Source: Heligmosomoides polygyrus polygyrus
Lineage: Eukaryota > Nematoda > Chromadorea > Rhabditida > Heligmosomidae
Direction of reading: 5' to 3'
Assembly (NCBI GenBank): GCA_947396885.1
Contig: OX377202.1
Coordinates: 110,998,221-111,062,220 of the forward strand
DNA length: 64,000 bases
The translations under genes were made by a program, and so were the position numbers. Every line of letters begins with the position of its first letter. The stretch's first letter is position 1. Shown piece after piece: positions 1 through 14,400 of the stretch. The notes beneath the pieces were generated by a model that was given only the letters and a program-made list of their open reading frames with translations, made no database searches and was not told where the DNA came from.

Positions 1-135
1 TGGTCTATCCTTGTAGTCAACATCAATGTCGGGAAGCTGCTTCTTAGGTTATTACAGAAGTAGGAAACCTTACTCTCTCTGTAAAGTACCTTGCTTTCAG
101 TATTGACGTCGTTGTCAAAGAGTCAAAGTTGAGTG

Positions 136-163
136 CTCCCACCCCATTAGGATAGATCCCGGT
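136..163. repeat. Solo terminus of the 0.5-kb inverted-repeat element family
   Basis: The CCACCCCATTAGGATAGATC segment resembles the terminus of the elements at 6648, 10436 and 29296. The rest of 1-406 shows nothing else recognised. Confidence 0.4.
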
Positions 164-406
164 TATGAAGTCGCCTATGTGATCACTACTCCCTTCCGAT
201 CACAACAGCTCACACTTCCACTTCTACAGCAATGACCAAACTTGGTGGGGGTTCATCAGAAGGTCGAATAAAGCGCATATCTAAACTATGGAAAGTCAGT
301 CAGTTGAATATCAATGTGATATTAGCGCCTAGATGGGCATGAAAACAGGTGCAAATAAGCGAACATCTTCACTTGATTAGGGCCGTAAAAAGTGACGGCT
401 GTCTTA

Positions 407-1304
407 TTAGGTTGGAAAAAGTGCCTTCACACTTCGAATTTTTTTACCGTCCTCCTTGTAAACACACTAGCCAGTATTGACTGCTGATTTCATAATCCTA
501 CCACACTTGTCTACCGTTCGCACCGGGACACAGGTCAGGACCATTCCTGTATGTACTTCGTTATCTTCCGGACTCAATGCCAGATCTACCTCATGGCCAT
601 TTTCGGCACGAATTCATGAATTCATTGAAGGATCTACAGCACGTCTGGAAGCCGACCAAATTAACCATAAATATGGCTTGGGATCTTCAACTCATCGCGC
701 CTGTTATGAGTGGTTCGGAAAGTCTTTAAAGGGAGATTATTCACTCGAGGACAAAGCAAGGTCAGGAAGGTCAACTGAACTGGACGACACTGAACTACTT
801 CATCTTCTTCGTACCGATAGTAGGCAGACGACACGTCAACTGGCCGAGAAGCTCGAAGTCTCTCCTAACATAGTGGGAATGCATCTGAAGGGTCTTGGCT
901 TTGCATGGAAATTTGGAGCTTGAATTCCACATGCCCTGTCAGAAACTCAGTGCAAAACAAGATGTTGCAAGACTCATAAGAGAAACAACAAAGGAGCTGG
1001 GCTAGGAGGTAATGCCACATCCAACGTATAGCCTTGTCCTTCCCCCTACCGACTACCATCTCTTCCGTGCTCTCAAGCAAGAAATTGGAGAGAAACGTTT
1101 TGAAACGGATGAAGACCTCAAAAATTGGATTCAGCAATGGTACGACTCCAGAACTGCAGCCCTTTAAGCGAGAGGACTTAGAAAAGTGCCCAATCTTTGG
1201 AGAAGTGTAGTGAAACAAAATGGAGTTCATCTCAATTGATTAGACATTGTAGTTGTGAAGTAATAAATCTTGGAAAAAAAATGAAAAGACTTTTTCCAAC
1301 CTAA
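407..1304 (+). mobile_element. mariner element, internally deleted copy 1
   Basis: Terminal inverted repeats start TTAGGTTGGAAAAA at 407 and end with its complement at 1304, flanked by TA. Inside, 600-920 reads as mariner N-terminal helix-turn-helix sequence ([32 protein letters not shown]), and 980-1210 gives fragments of the transposase C-terminus. The catalytic middle is missing and stops are present. At 898 bp it is shorter than the roughly 1.3-kb full element. It is the same family as the copy at 20010. Confidence 0.85.
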
Positions 1305-1311
1305 TATATAA

Positions 1312-1878
1312 CAGCTACAATTTTTGAATTCATTAACCAAAAAGTTTGAATAGCAATAGAAGAGCGAGTCAAATAATAGTGAAAAAATGATACTCAAAGA
1401 AATTCGGATGCAATCCCAGTTCGGGGTCAAACCTCAATTGGGACTGTTGTCTCCCCATCGTGTGCTCGCTCATCTCCTCTCTTTGTGGCCCGACGGCTCA
1501 CGACTGAGCTCGCAGACAAATTCATGGCAGAGGATAGTAAGGGAAGACCCATTTCGGTCCCATATAACGAAGATTGCACCAAGCGTCCATTCGCTTATAA
1601 AGCCTTATGGCGCTGAGGCCCTCTAACTGCTGCCCAGGCAGACCATCGAGTCTGGTTAAAGAGAGACTTCCCTAGCACAATTTTTTAGCAATGAAGGTTC
1701 TGCAGGTGCCATCATATGTCACGGGCATGTCACTTTCGTGCTGTTTGGCGGGATTCCCCGACGGACTAGAGTCCCACTTCCTTGTACAATGATAGCCGTC
1801 AGGTATCTACATAGTGACGTCGGTATTCCCGTTGCACTCAAAAAACTTCCGCGCCGTCAAGAATTGCGAGCAGTACAG
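1312..1878. other. Non-coding stretch, nothing recognised
   Basis: No exon signature, transposase similarity or obvious repeat could be assigned. The open frames here are short and lack coding character. Confidence 0.5.
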
Positions 1879-2150
1879 CAATGGGTATAAGGGCCTATCC
1901 ATTGTCCGCGATGAGAGTTCCATGAGCAGCAAGCTGCCTGGGCAAGCAGCATATGTTGATTTTTGCGATCGCATAGCATTAGTCGATTCGTATCCTTTGC
2001 ATGGGCGACATATGTAGTCGCTCTCACGGGCTATGAATGGGCCCTGGGCGCATATGAATCGATTGGTCTGGGCGATCGTCCTACAAAAATCGATACGCAT
2101 CGCACGCCCAGTCGCTCCCGTCGCGGACTATGAAAGGGCTATAAAGGGGA
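1878..2150. repeat. Hairpin (MITE-like) element
   Basis: The left side (GGGTATAAGGGCCTATCCATTG with TCCGCGA) is matched by an inverted right side (TCGCGGACTATGAAAGGGCT then ATAAAGG). Inner inverted segments around GCATATG, ATCGATT and TTTTTGCGATCG support a foldback of about 270 bp. It has no coding capacity. Confidence 0.55.
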
Positions 2151-2678
2151 AATTACACGGTCGAAGTAGTCTAAACAACAGGTCAATCTAGGTGTGAAGC
2201 AAATCAGAAAAATCGAGCCTTTAATGTGTCCAACTGGAGCGAGTTCTGAAGAGAGACCCTTTGGTGGCAGACTTCGTGGCTTGTAGAGGGCCACAGCGTT
2301 CCAAAAGAACATGTGACAAGTGCACGGAGACGTTCCGTATTTATAAATCTTCTGAGAGCACAGCTTGTTGAGCAGCACTGTTACATCCGTTATACATAGA
2401 TTGTACAACCACAACATATCGCAGGAATAGCAGGATGCAATGAAAGAGCGAGACAATAGCACAGTGAAGGGAGTGACCCGTGGGGAAAATCGGAGAAAAT
2501 GAAGGAAAGGACTATACAATAAATAGGGGAAGAGCACAGACAGATCGACGTAATATGACGAGACCTCTAGCGGAACACTGGGCAAGAACGCTACGTGCAC
2601 GGCGAACTGTGGACGAGAGAAGGACTCATATGGGAATGTGAGGGGGGAAGTATCGTACATCACAGCGGTGCGTCAAGG
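2151..2678. other. Region downstream of the PTR stop (3' UTR and flank)
   Basis: It lies directly after the minus-strand TAG. No canonical AATAAA could be fixed on the minus strand. The 174-codon open frame on the minus strand (2139-2663) has no recognisable motif. Confidence 0.4.
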
Positions 2679-5407
2679 CTAGGCATGGCTTGCCTGGCGT
2701 CCGACTCGGGTCTTCTTGTCCATGATGGTCAGCTGGTGCGGCTTCTCCTGCGACACTCGGGCCTTCTTGAACGGCAGAGCAGCGAACACCACCGGCAGCA
2801 CGATCAGGCCGTGACACATTCCGAGGAACACTACCAGCACAACCACCTGAACGATCGCAGCATTAGATTAGCCTTGGCTGCACGTACAAAAGCAGCTTCA
2901 AAGATTCCCTGAGCAGCACTTTTCTGATGAGGTCCATGTCGGGAATGTGGGCAGCATTTCGTGGTGGGAACGCACCAAATAATTATAACCAGTCGGAACT
3001 TTGACCGAACGTAGGCCAGCCAACCAGGACACAGACCGTACACACCCTATGGATGGCACTGTCGTTCGATTCGGGCTTCCTTGCTGGGGCGCCCTCACCT
3101 CCCAATGCTGCCCACATTCGCGACTAGAGCTGGTTCAACCGATGTGTCAAGGATAACGTCAAAGCATTCGATGCCTGTTGGAATGTTGCCCATCGCATGT
3201 GCGCCGTACTTAGTGCCAGTCTGAGGACGGATTAATCAAAGATTAAACCTCGGGTATACTGGGACAGGTAGAGATACCCACGACGGGTCTAGTCGTTCAT
3301 GAAACCGGTTCCTGAACCGATTTGCCGGTGGAAACCATTTTTTGCAGCCTATAACTCACCTTTACGAACACCTGAACCATGTAGGCATGTACGGCTGCCA
3401 GAACTACGATCGAAATCATTGTAGACGTGCCGGATTGGAACATCGGCCAAGCGATTGATGCCAGCGCATGACGGATTCGCTCACGTTTATTCTGAATAAG
3501 GGAAAGTCTGAAGTTGCAAGAAATCTAGGCAACTGTTACTCGACTTAAGTTTTAGTCGTGAATCGGTAGTCGTTAATGTGGCCTACATCAGTAGAAGCAT
3601 GCATCAGACCAATAACGCTGCATCGAAAACGCGTGTCATCCATAGCGAAATGAAAGATCCGCACTCTGACTGATTGACGCGTTTCCGTCTTCTCATGTAG
3701 GCCACATTAGCGACTAGTACACACCAGCTATTCAACTGTGAACGATTCTCACAATCAAATAGTTTCAACTTAAAGCAATGACGAGTGTATTACCGGGAAA
3801 TCGCCTTTGTAGTAGTGCCATGTGATGTGAGCAACGAAGTCGACCGAGAAACCAATGGCCATCAGCAGAGTCGTCATGGAGATTGGATCGAGATCTATGT
3901 CAAGGTACACGAGGCATCCGAACACACCTGAACAGTCGAAAAATCGCTACGAATTTTCTAATTCCTGGTCATAAGCACAATCCAGAGTGCACATTTGAGA
4001 TGCGAGTCGTCAGCATTTCATGAAAGGGCGCGGGTCTAGGCTCGGGTACCGGTCGATAATGTTGCCTACGTGGGTAGGCGGTGACCCACCAGCCGGCCGC
4101 AGCACTTTCCGAACACGCGCCAGCCGCCATGCATGTTTACCATCGCTGAGTGGCACGCTCATCCGATGAGAAGCAATTGGTCCAGTGGGTTCTTTTTTAT
4201 GTAGGTCACAGTAGCGACTAGTACCACCGACAGGTCGATAAAGAAGGCTTATAATTCTGTCACTTTTGTCGAATAAGAACAGTTCACAGTCTTCTGCCAT
4301 GACAGCGGCTTTTAGCCTAAGGCCCGTTTATACTTCGTCGCGGCGCGATGCGACGCCACGTGTAGTGGCCATATTGATTGTACGACGCGATCGATCGATT
4401 CGGCCTCATTGCGTGGCCATCGCATCACGCCGCGACGAAGTATAAACGGGGCCTAAAGAAAATAATGAAAAGAGTCGATTTTTATCGCTATTCGTTCTGC
4501 GCTCTTCTCTAAACGTCTATCACCACTTGATTATATTAGATGAGATACGAGTGCACGAGCAGTTTCTTCGTAGGCACCTCCTTGGCACGATCTCCGCCCA
4601 GGCCAAACAGCCGCATAGTAAATTTGGTGCTCGGCGACACCATGATGGTGCCGAATTGCCTATGAAGGAACAAGCACTAATCTGCTCGTCGACCGAACAC
4701 CTTGAAGACCAAGATGTGGATCGAGAAGAGTTGAAAGTTGTGCATTATACATGTCGCGAAGTTGGGCAGCATTGGAAGGAGGGAGCGAGCCAGCCTATGA
4801 AATTGCATCAAACTGGCGTGCCATTCAGAGAGGGCTTGCACGGTGGTCAGTATTCTGATTGGCTGGCTGATGCTCTGCTTGGTTATGATTGGCTAGCGCG
4901 CCACCATCTTCCTATGCTGACCATTTTTGCGACATGAATCAAAGTTTGTAACACTCCATTTTCAATTATATCCCCAACACTATGTCAATTCATCCGGAAA
5001 GCACTCTTATCAACGACTCACCCAGATTTATCGACAACACGGAGCACGACGACGTGACGATGGTTACTGGAGACGGTGTGAAGAGCGTTAGAACGATGAG
5101 CATGCAAATCAGCGCGAAGAACACCGTCTGTTGGGTGACAGGCACGATCGACAGCAACTGAAACACTCGGAACTGAAGACCTCAGCCGCATGCTGCATTC
5201 CGAAATCCAAAACGGTCGGCTGACAGCACCTGATCCGAGTACATCGAGAAATCCTCGTAGACGGTCAGGTTGAGGTGCTGGTACTCCTTCGCGATCTCCC
5301 TCCATTGCTCCAGCAAAGTCAGACGCTCGGTCCACGTCACAGCGTTATGAAATCCGGTGGAAAAGACAAATTTTTGCAGACATGACGGCCTTTCAGCTAG
5401 ACAATCT
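2679..5407 (-). CDS. PTR gene exons 16-20: end of second loop, TM8-TM12, stop
   Basis: Exon 16 (5407-5230) has [27 protein letters not shown] and [10 protein letters not shown]. Exon 17 (5157-5022) is TM8-TM9 ([15 protein letters not shown]). Exon 18 (3927-3794) contains [20 protein letters not shown], i.e. TM10 with the conserved aspartate. Exon 19 (3491-3360) has [17 protein letters not shown] (TM11). Exon 20 (2846-2679) is TM12 ([15 protein letters not shown]) and a short basic cytoplasmic tail ending at TAG (2681-2679). No cleavable or GPI signal is seen at the tail. The introns between exons 17-20 each hold hairpin elements. Confidence 0.95.
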
Positions 5408-8400
5408 CTGAAGAATGCAAAGGGTAGAGCGTCAGGATATCAAATCTGGCCTTCTGTTGTCACCTCTCGCACACTTTTGAATAACTGAGAAAGAATAGTC
5501 ACACTAAGAAATGAATAGAAAATCAAGTTTATAGACAACATATGAGATGGAAGAGAAGGGCGGGCCACTGTTCTTGACAAGCGATTTTGGACAATAAGCA
5601 ACTACGGCATCTTAATTTTGATTCTCAACACCTTTGAACCTAATCCGGCGCTTGTTTCGGAGTATCTGGCGGAAACTACACGCCTCTCTGAGAGAAACGA
5701 GTTCCATACGAACGGTCATTAAAGTTCTACCAGTTTTCGAAACAAACGAGAGTACGAGAGGGCTGAAGACGAACAAAATTCGGGTATTTCGAGGGAATTC
5801 AGGTTAACGACGAATGGATTGAGGTGGGGTGAAGTAGCGGGTTCTGCTATGCTCTCATGCCTACAATAAGGGCAGTACATGTCGAAAAAACGCACTGCGG
5901 AGTGCGGGAACGCGCCGTTCCTCCCACCATAACTGTGGCGACCAATCAGGCACCGCTTCATTTGCATTGGGGCAGGGCACATGATTGGATGCTACGATTG
6001 CAGTAGGAGCAATGGCGCGTTCCTTCATACCTCGCCTCGGTGCACGTTCCCGCACCCCTGCGGTGCATCTCTTTACAAAGTGTGCCGAACTAGCTTCCGT
6101 GCTCCCCTCGACATCAATGAAGAGTATAAAACCTAGGCAGCAGGCACAACAAAAGGAGCTTCGCTATGTGTCCTACCCAAACTATCAGTGTGAACACTAG
6201 CTACATCTTTGAGTTCTTCCCTTGTCCAACTAAAATGAAGCAGATCTAGGACAACATAAACATGCAATCCTAGTTGGAAGATGTCGCATCTTAACGATGT
6301 CATAGGAAATGAGCGCGTTCAGTATAGTTGTACACCAAGCACACTCGTCTCGTTCCGGAAAAAACGACTGCATAAACGAACTCCTAATTAACTACGTAGA
6401 AATAATTGAAAATATACGGGACAAGGCATTTGAATCCAAACGTTTGCTAATGATTAAGACGCGAAGATAATGACTAGCCCGTATCACGAACCTTATCGTA
6501 TTAAAAAAAATGATTGATTTCAGGGTTCTCAGCGCAAGGCCTAGTTTTGATCGGTTGATTTTCAGTTGTTTGTCTGCTAAAGAACCCAATTCCTAGTAGT
6601 GTGTTAATGCATCTATGCCGAACGGGGTTGTAGATAAATCAATTGGATCTATCCTAATCCGGGGGAGCCACATAAGTAGAAAGTATTATATGTAACAAAA
6701 CCACTTGAGACTTACCGAGCTGCCTTTACGGAACAACATGGGACCTAAACAAGAGAAGTCACAAAGAAAAAAAAACGAAAAAAAAATACATTTGTTGCGG
6801 TTGTAAGCAGGCAAAGTTGTGTGCCCTCACCATGTCAGATCCTGGTTATAACATGTCAGGCGGCGGTCAGCACGCGGCATGCGGCTTCATGCGCCCTCCT
6901 CACCATGTTAGACCCTAGTTATAACACGTCAGCCAGCGGTCAGCACACGGCATTCCTCTATTCTGTCGTTCCTTGCCCGCCGAGACGGTTGTAAACCGCG
7001 GCGATTTTTTTATTTTTTGTTTGTTCGTTCGTTTTTGCTTTCTTTTAGGTTCCAACTCGTTCTCTAGGAGCCGCTCGGTAAGTCTCAATTCATTTTGTTA
7101 CCTACTTTTTAGTTATGTGGACCCCCCCCCCCGGACTAGGATAGATCCGATCAAATTATTAAGCGGCTTCACGTTTCGACCTGTTCGTCGTCTTCGGAGG
7201 CCCGCTGATCCACCCGTCTCCGCGGATCGATGTTGCTAGTTACCGAAAGTCCACATTACAACCTCGTTCGGCACAGAAGCATCAACACACTACAAAACAT
7301 GCCTTTATGAAGAGAGAACATGGAGTCTGGTCTTTTAAATGTTGTCTGCATCTTACCCAGTCCATATTGTAGCCTAGCTTGGCCAGTTTGAACATGGCTA
7401 GAATAAAAACGATCTTTAGGGTGCATCCCCAACAATGAATTCAGAAGCTGCTAGCACCTTAGAAACCAGATTAGCGCAATTTGCTTATTTCGATGAGTTG
7501 TTGCTAATTTGTCGTGCTCCTCTTCGTTATGACTCTTTCAGATGCGGCTCCTCCGGCTCACGTTGCAGTCATAACTTCTCCAGACCCTAATTACGCCATT
7601 GGGCATCCGGTATGAGCTTGCGCGTTCCCCAATAGTACCAGCTCCATTGCTAGAAGGATAGGATCCGTCCATAAACTCCGATGGCAATAGAACAGCAACG
7701 GCAATCTGCTGCACATAATAAAGCTGAGGGACAGGATATTCCGCACGGTAACATTGGGCGCAGAAGTGAACTGGAACATTTACTGACCATTATGTTGCTC
7801 CGTGCATCAGTTCGGTGGAACGACTAGCAATGAACAAACTGAGCGTCTTCTTATCTTCTTTAGGACTTGGCCACTATACACGCCGACCTACGCGACGGCG
7901 TGTATAGTGGCCAAATTGATCGATCGCATCGCTCGATCAATGTGGGCACAATAGGTGGCGTCGCGTCGCACGGCGATGAAGTATAAACGGGCCTTATAGA
8001 CATAGGATATTGGATAGTTTCTATGAAGTCTGTCCACGCGCGATTTATACACTGAAGTGTTCGTTCTCTGTGCGGCGAGAAACAGAAGGCGCCATCCGTT
8101 GTTATACAGGATCGTGACAGTCCAAATGCAAAGTGCCTAATGTGCAGAAATATAAATGGAACATATCGATATTGGTCGACCAGACTATACTGTCGATACC
8201 CATTTTTTACAAATTTTGTGCCAGAAGATAAATAGAGTAACAGATAACGACGCGTACGCTTACACGTCAGCAACACTCTTCTGAATTCCGACGCACATTG
8301 GATGAGTGCGAGACACGTCTACTGAATCCGAACACATGCTGGATGACGGGCTCTGATCGGCCAGCGCCTCCATGACCAAACCCCGTGACAAACCATGGCC

Positions 8401-11400
8401 TGGACCTCCCATCCCCTCTTATTACTGCCTGATTCGACACAAGTCTATTAGGGGGCCAAAAGTAATGAGACAAAATGAAAAAAATCTTTATCTCTTTATA
8501 ACTCAATTACAACTCAACGATGCTGAGGAATGTATTTGCCATTAAGGGCAATGACCTTGCTGCCATCGCTCAGCCAACTTCCTGATCCCATCCTTCCAGA
8601 ACTGCTTATGCCTGGTGTTGATCAACTGCTCGACATGGTTGTCAAGGACTGCTTGGGTTCTTGTGTCCCTTCCGACTAGGAAGTCCTCTATGCTCAAGTA
8701 GTAGTGGTAGTCGCATGGAGAGATGTCCAGCGAATACGGTGGCTGAGGCATGTGAACGTAGCTCAGCTGCCCAAGCTTATCCGTGGTTACTTGTTCCCGA
8801 TGGGGTGCGGCGTTGTCGAAGAGGAGAACGTTCTTGAAGCGCTGCGAATGAATAAGAGCGAGTCGCCGGTCCATCTCCTCTATTTCGTTCACCATGGCCT
8901 TGGAGTTCATCGTAGTGCTCTTGGGAGACAGCTTCCTGTAAACCGATCCATGGGCGCAGACCTCAAAGCTCCAAAAATGCTTCTCGCCGTGAACATCTCG
9001 CCAAACGGAGGTCGGTAACAGGTCACCAGGCCTCACCCAGACTCGCTGCTTGGCAGGGTTAAGGTAGAAGACGTACTTCTCATCTTGCGTGAATATTGAG
9101 CCCAGGCTGCTCGGAGTTGGGAATTGGGGGAGATTTGCGCGACACAGGTCGACTCGTCAGACCGGGGTTTTGGCATGAGGCAGACTGGGGTTTTGGCATG
9201 CTTCTGGAAAGGGCGGAAGTGGTAACTTCTCACGTGGGCTTCAGTAAGTAGCATACAAACATACAAATACGAGAAGCACGAAACCAGTCTCCAGCCACGA
9301 GATATATAGACACGGCATGAGGTGTCTCATTACTTTTGCCCCCCCCCCCCCCTAATAGAAAGAGGTCCAACCTTTCTCCATAAAATTCGAAAAATTTGTC
9401 CAATAGGTTTTTGGAATGAAGCCACGGATGGTCGTATATATTAGGGGGAGGGGGGGGGGGGGTGGAGGAAGTAACGAGACTCTCCATGCCGTGATCATAC
9501 ATGTCATGACTGGAGACTGGTTTCGTGCTTATCGTATTTGTATGTTTGTATGATACTTACTGAAGCCCACCTGAGAAGTTACCACTTCAGCCCTTTCCAG
9601 AAGCATGCCAAAACCCCAGCCTATCTCACGCCGAAACCTCAGTCTGACGAGTCGACCTGTGTCGCGCAAATCTCCCCCAATTCCCAACTCCGAGCAGCCT
9701 GGGCTCAATATTCACGCAAGATGAGAAGTACGTCTTCTACCTTAACCCTGCCAAGCAGACAGTCTGGGTGAGGCCTGGTGACCTGTTACCGACCTCCGTT
9801 TGGCGGGATGTTCACGACGAGAAGCACCTTCTGAGCTTTTGAGACTGCGCCCATGAACCGGTATACTGGAGGCTGTCTTTCCAAAGCACGACGATGGACT
9901 CCAAGGCTATGGTGAACGAAATAGAAGAGATGGACCAGCGACTCGCACTTATTCCGTCTCAGCGCTTCAAGAAGTTCCTCTTCGACAACGCCGCACCCGA
10001 TCAGGCAAAAGTGACCACGGATAAGCTTGCTCAGCTGGGCTACGTTCATATGCCTCACCCGGAAGGATGGGATCAGGAAGTTGGCTGATCGATGGCAGCA
10101 AGGTCATCGACCTTAATGGCGAATGCATTCCTCAGCACCGTTGAGCTGTAATTGAGTTCTAAAGAGATAAAGAAATTTGTCGAATTTGTCTCATTACTTC
10201 TGGCACACCCTAATCCCTCTTGTTAACCATCGGAGATCTCTACCTGATCTGGCCAGGTAGAAACGCTAAATTTGGAAGAGATACAGGGTGGACTCCTCGG
10301 TTTAGACCAGTACCCCAACTCTTTTTCAGGCTATCTTAGATTAGTGTTGTATGAAACTGAGCTGAGTTTGACCGCTGTGAGCTACACACATGCGGCTTCA
10401 CTTCGTAAATCGGATTCCCCTGTTAGACGAAGAATCTGGATCTAACCTAGTCCGGGGGGGGGGGGGCACATAACTAAAAAGTAGGTAGCAAAATAAATTG
10501 AGGCTTACCCAGCGACTCCTAGAGAACGAGTTGGATCCTAAAAGATGCCAAAAAACGAGCGAACAAACAAAAAATTTAAAAATGGCCGCGGTTTACAACC
10601 GTCTCGGCGGGCAAAGAGCGACGGAATGGAGGCATGCCGCGTGCTGACCGCCGGCTGACATGTTAAAACAAGAATCCAACATGGTGAGGAGGGCACACAA
10701 CTTTGCCTGCTTACAACCGCAACAAATGCATTTTTTTTGTTTTTTTTTCTTTGTAACTTTTCTTGTTTAGGTCCCATGTTGTTCTGTGGAGGCCGCTCGG
10801 TAAGTCTCAATGGATTTGTTACGTATAATACTTTTTAGTTATGTGCCCCCCCCGGACTAGGATAGATCCGAGAATCTCCTTCAGACCTTACCCGACAATT
10901 TTAATAAAAGTGTGCAATTTAACTCTGGTCCAGGAAATGGGCAGATACCAGAGAGGATCGACAACACCACAGGCTTCCAAATGCACAGAGCAACCTCATG
11001 GCACGCAAATAACTGCTTGCAGCAGCTTCGACATCTAGTGGAGAGAATGCGGATGGAGGTTCAGTAATGACCCCGACCGAGCCCCGCTGTCGTGAGAGTC
11101 CATCCAGATCGATTCACGATCAAGAAATCGTTACGCGATCGGCTTCGACAGGCAGTGTCGGCTACAGAGAAGCTAACACATCGACATCCCGCTCGCTTTC
11201 AGGAGGACGAGTCCACCGCCTCGGACATTCTTTTGCACTGCGCTCGATGTGAAAGAAAGCAGAACTTCTGATTGCGGTCGGTCATCAGCTATCCTTAAGA
11301 GCTGTCTCTTCATGGATCGAATTCTCGGCTCTCGCAGTTATCGATGAAATCTCACGACATGTTGACTAAGAACAACAGCAACAGTTCAAGGTGCTGTACT

Positions 11401-14400
11401 GGTTTCCTACCACTACCGGAGTTGGAGACCACGATATCTGTATATCTTAATGATTATTCGACGACACGTTCCCGATCAGCTCTCACCAAACGTTAAAAAG
11501 TGTAATTTCGAGAAAATAGAGCCTTCCTTATCCAGAAAATGAATTGCGAGAGCAGAACGCCCGCAATTTGCTATATGGTCGTGCAACTCATCGAGAAAAC
11601 GACTGACATGGCATGTGAAGATCCTGATAACTTCAGATATACACTTTAAATTGCCAAAGTTACCATGTCACTGTTTTTGCTATTACTGGGAGTAACGCTG
11701 GCATACATGATTTTTGCCCGTAGCTTTGTTTATTAGGAGCTGGCCCTAGAGATGAGGGCTTGCTCGACTCATAGCTGCAGTTTTAGTGGCTTCCAGGTAA
11801 CTAACACAAATACAGCATTACGCTTCGGTCGTGTGGTTAGGGTTCGAACATAAAACACGTATTAGGTTGTACCATAAGTCTCCGCCGTTTTTTTCAACGA
11901 TTCACTGCAGATTTAGTCAGCGGTCTCTTGCACAGCGCTGCATAGCATTCGAAAAAGAATGATTTGCTCTATCAGAACGTGTATTGCATTTCATTATTCA
12001 TCATGAATTTTGTCAATTTTTAGGTTGTTGAAGTGAAAAGTGAAAAACTGAAAAAGTAGCCATTTGCGCACTTGTTCTCTCCGCTTAGGTTTGTAATTTT
12101 TGGGCAGTTTTTTATAGCACTTGGAAGACAATGTTCTGTGCTACAAGAATATGTGTTGGTCCTATTTTCTCACTTGTCCTTTATTGATTTTTAAGCCATC
12201 AAATCAGGACGTCCGAAGGAGGATGCTTATTTTTGCCGACAGCTCCTGCTCTGTGGTTGGCCTTTTTGGGTTGGTGTTATATGTCATTCGAAAGAAAATG
12301 ATTTGCTCTATAAGAATGTGTGTTGTGTTTATTGATTTCTATTGAATATCAACAAAATGCCAAAAAGAGAAAAATCGTCTTCACCAACAACTCCTTCTCC
12401 TTCTTCAGTTGTTGATATTCGACAGAAATCAGCGTGAGCCAATAAACGCGACACAAATTCTTACTGAGCAAGACATCCTCTTCCTAACGACATATGACAC
12501 CAAGCAAAAAAGTCCAACCACAGAACCGGAGTTTTGGTAAAAATTCGGACGTAAAAGTCGGAATTCCCAATTTGATGGTCTAAAAATCAATAAAGGGCAA
12601 GTGAGAAAATAGGACCAACACATATTCTTGTAGTGCAGAACATTGTCTTCCAAATGCTGTAAAAAAAACTGCGCAAAAAATTACAAACCTAAGCGGAGAG
12701 AACAAGTGCGCAAATGGCTGCTTTTTCACTTTTTCACTTTTCACTTCAACGACCTAAAAATTTACAAAACTCATGATAAAAAAAGAAATGCAATACATGC
12801 TCTGATAGAGCAAATCATTCTCTTTCGAACGATGTATTGGCGCTATGCAAGATACCGCCGGCGAAATCTGCAGTGAATCGTTGAAAAAAGTGGCAAGGAC
12901 TTACGGGACGACCTAATAGCAATTTTCAATCAAAGTGAGATCCATTGGAAGACAGGACTGCCTCCCATTTGTCAGGAAGGTGGTCCTTCCCATAGCTGTA
13001 GAATTCTTCTGCTTCTGAGGCCAAGAAACTTGGAGGTGCATTTTGGCCTGGTCCAATTTAATAAATCGCCTTCCAACCAAAATATGCTGCAGCGAGCTAA
13101 GAAGGTGGTGATCACTCCGTGCACAGCCCGAACTGTAAGGTGGGTGAGTTAGAACTCCTAGCCAAGGTCTTCGATTTTTTTGAAGCGTCCGAATCACGAT
13201 ATGTAATCCTGCGTTATCTTACTGGAAGATAATGCCACTACTGTAAAGCTGTCTGAACCGATTCTGGCGGAGATCGGCCCGCGCGCGGTCAAGCTGAGAA
13301 GAGTAGGTTTCAGCGTCAAAGTGGGCACCGCTGGTGAGCTCCCAGAAGTTAACACCAATCTTTACACCACCAAGCGGAGAGCAGGTCGCAAAGCGAACGC
13401 TTTAAAAATCGAAGACCTTGAGTGGGAGCGTCTACTCATCCACCTTAAAGCTCTGAAAGTCACTGAGTGACTGCCACCTTTTTCACTCATGATTTGGGGG
13501 TGCTAATCGCAAATCTATCATCCATTTTTCGCATTACGCTGGAGTTTGGGCGAAATCGGTGACCATGCAGCACTTTTTGGTTGGGTGGCAATTTATTAAT
13601 ATGGACCAGGTCAAAATAGACTCCCAAGGAATCTTGGCCTTCAAAGCAGAACAATTCTACAGCTGTGGGGTGGACCAGCTACCTGATAAGTGGGAAGCAG
13701 TCCTGCGTTCCAAGGGATCTCATTTTGATTAAAGATTTGTTAACTGTCATTTGTCAATAATTACTTTTGTTGAAAATTTTTGGGAGTCCACGAACTTAGC
13801 TGCCAACCTAATACTTTATAGAGTAGAGGAGAGGTGGAAATTTTTTCCCCATACTTCACACAAGAGTGCTGACCACGAATCTGACATCCATTTTTGAACT
13901 TTCAGCTGATTACGGTAGGATAGGTACGGGTGACTAGAGCCGTCGAGTCTCCGATTCCATCCAAACTTTGCCTAGGTGAATGATTTGGTGGTGCTAATCG
14001 CAAATCTGACATTCATTTTTCGCGATACGCTGGAGTTTGGGCGAAATCGGTGGACCATGACCCTGGTCACCCGTATCTACCGTAACCCACCGTATTCCAG
14101 CTTAAAACGAAAAATGGGTGTCAGATTCGTGATGAACATCCCAAATCACCTCCCCTAGGCTAAATTTGTTCGAAATCGGAGACTATGGCCTTGGCAGTCT
14201 TAGTCATCCATGCTTATCGTAATCTACCGCAATCGGCCGAAATTTCAAAAATGGATGTCAAATTCATGATCAGCATTCCGAATAACCCTCCGGGCAAAGT
14301 TTCCGACGAATCCTCTCTGGCAGTAGCTTTTCGCTTTGCATAACCGAGTTTCAAGGGATAGAACTGTCGTCAGGGGAGCAGGAGACTTTTATAGGAGTGT

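Noticed and set aside
12121..12876. Open frames in the 1-kb foldback elements as genes
   Set aside because: The frames on the two arms are mirror copies of each other, and the same ones appear in the second element at 36.2-37.3 kb. No transposase signature.
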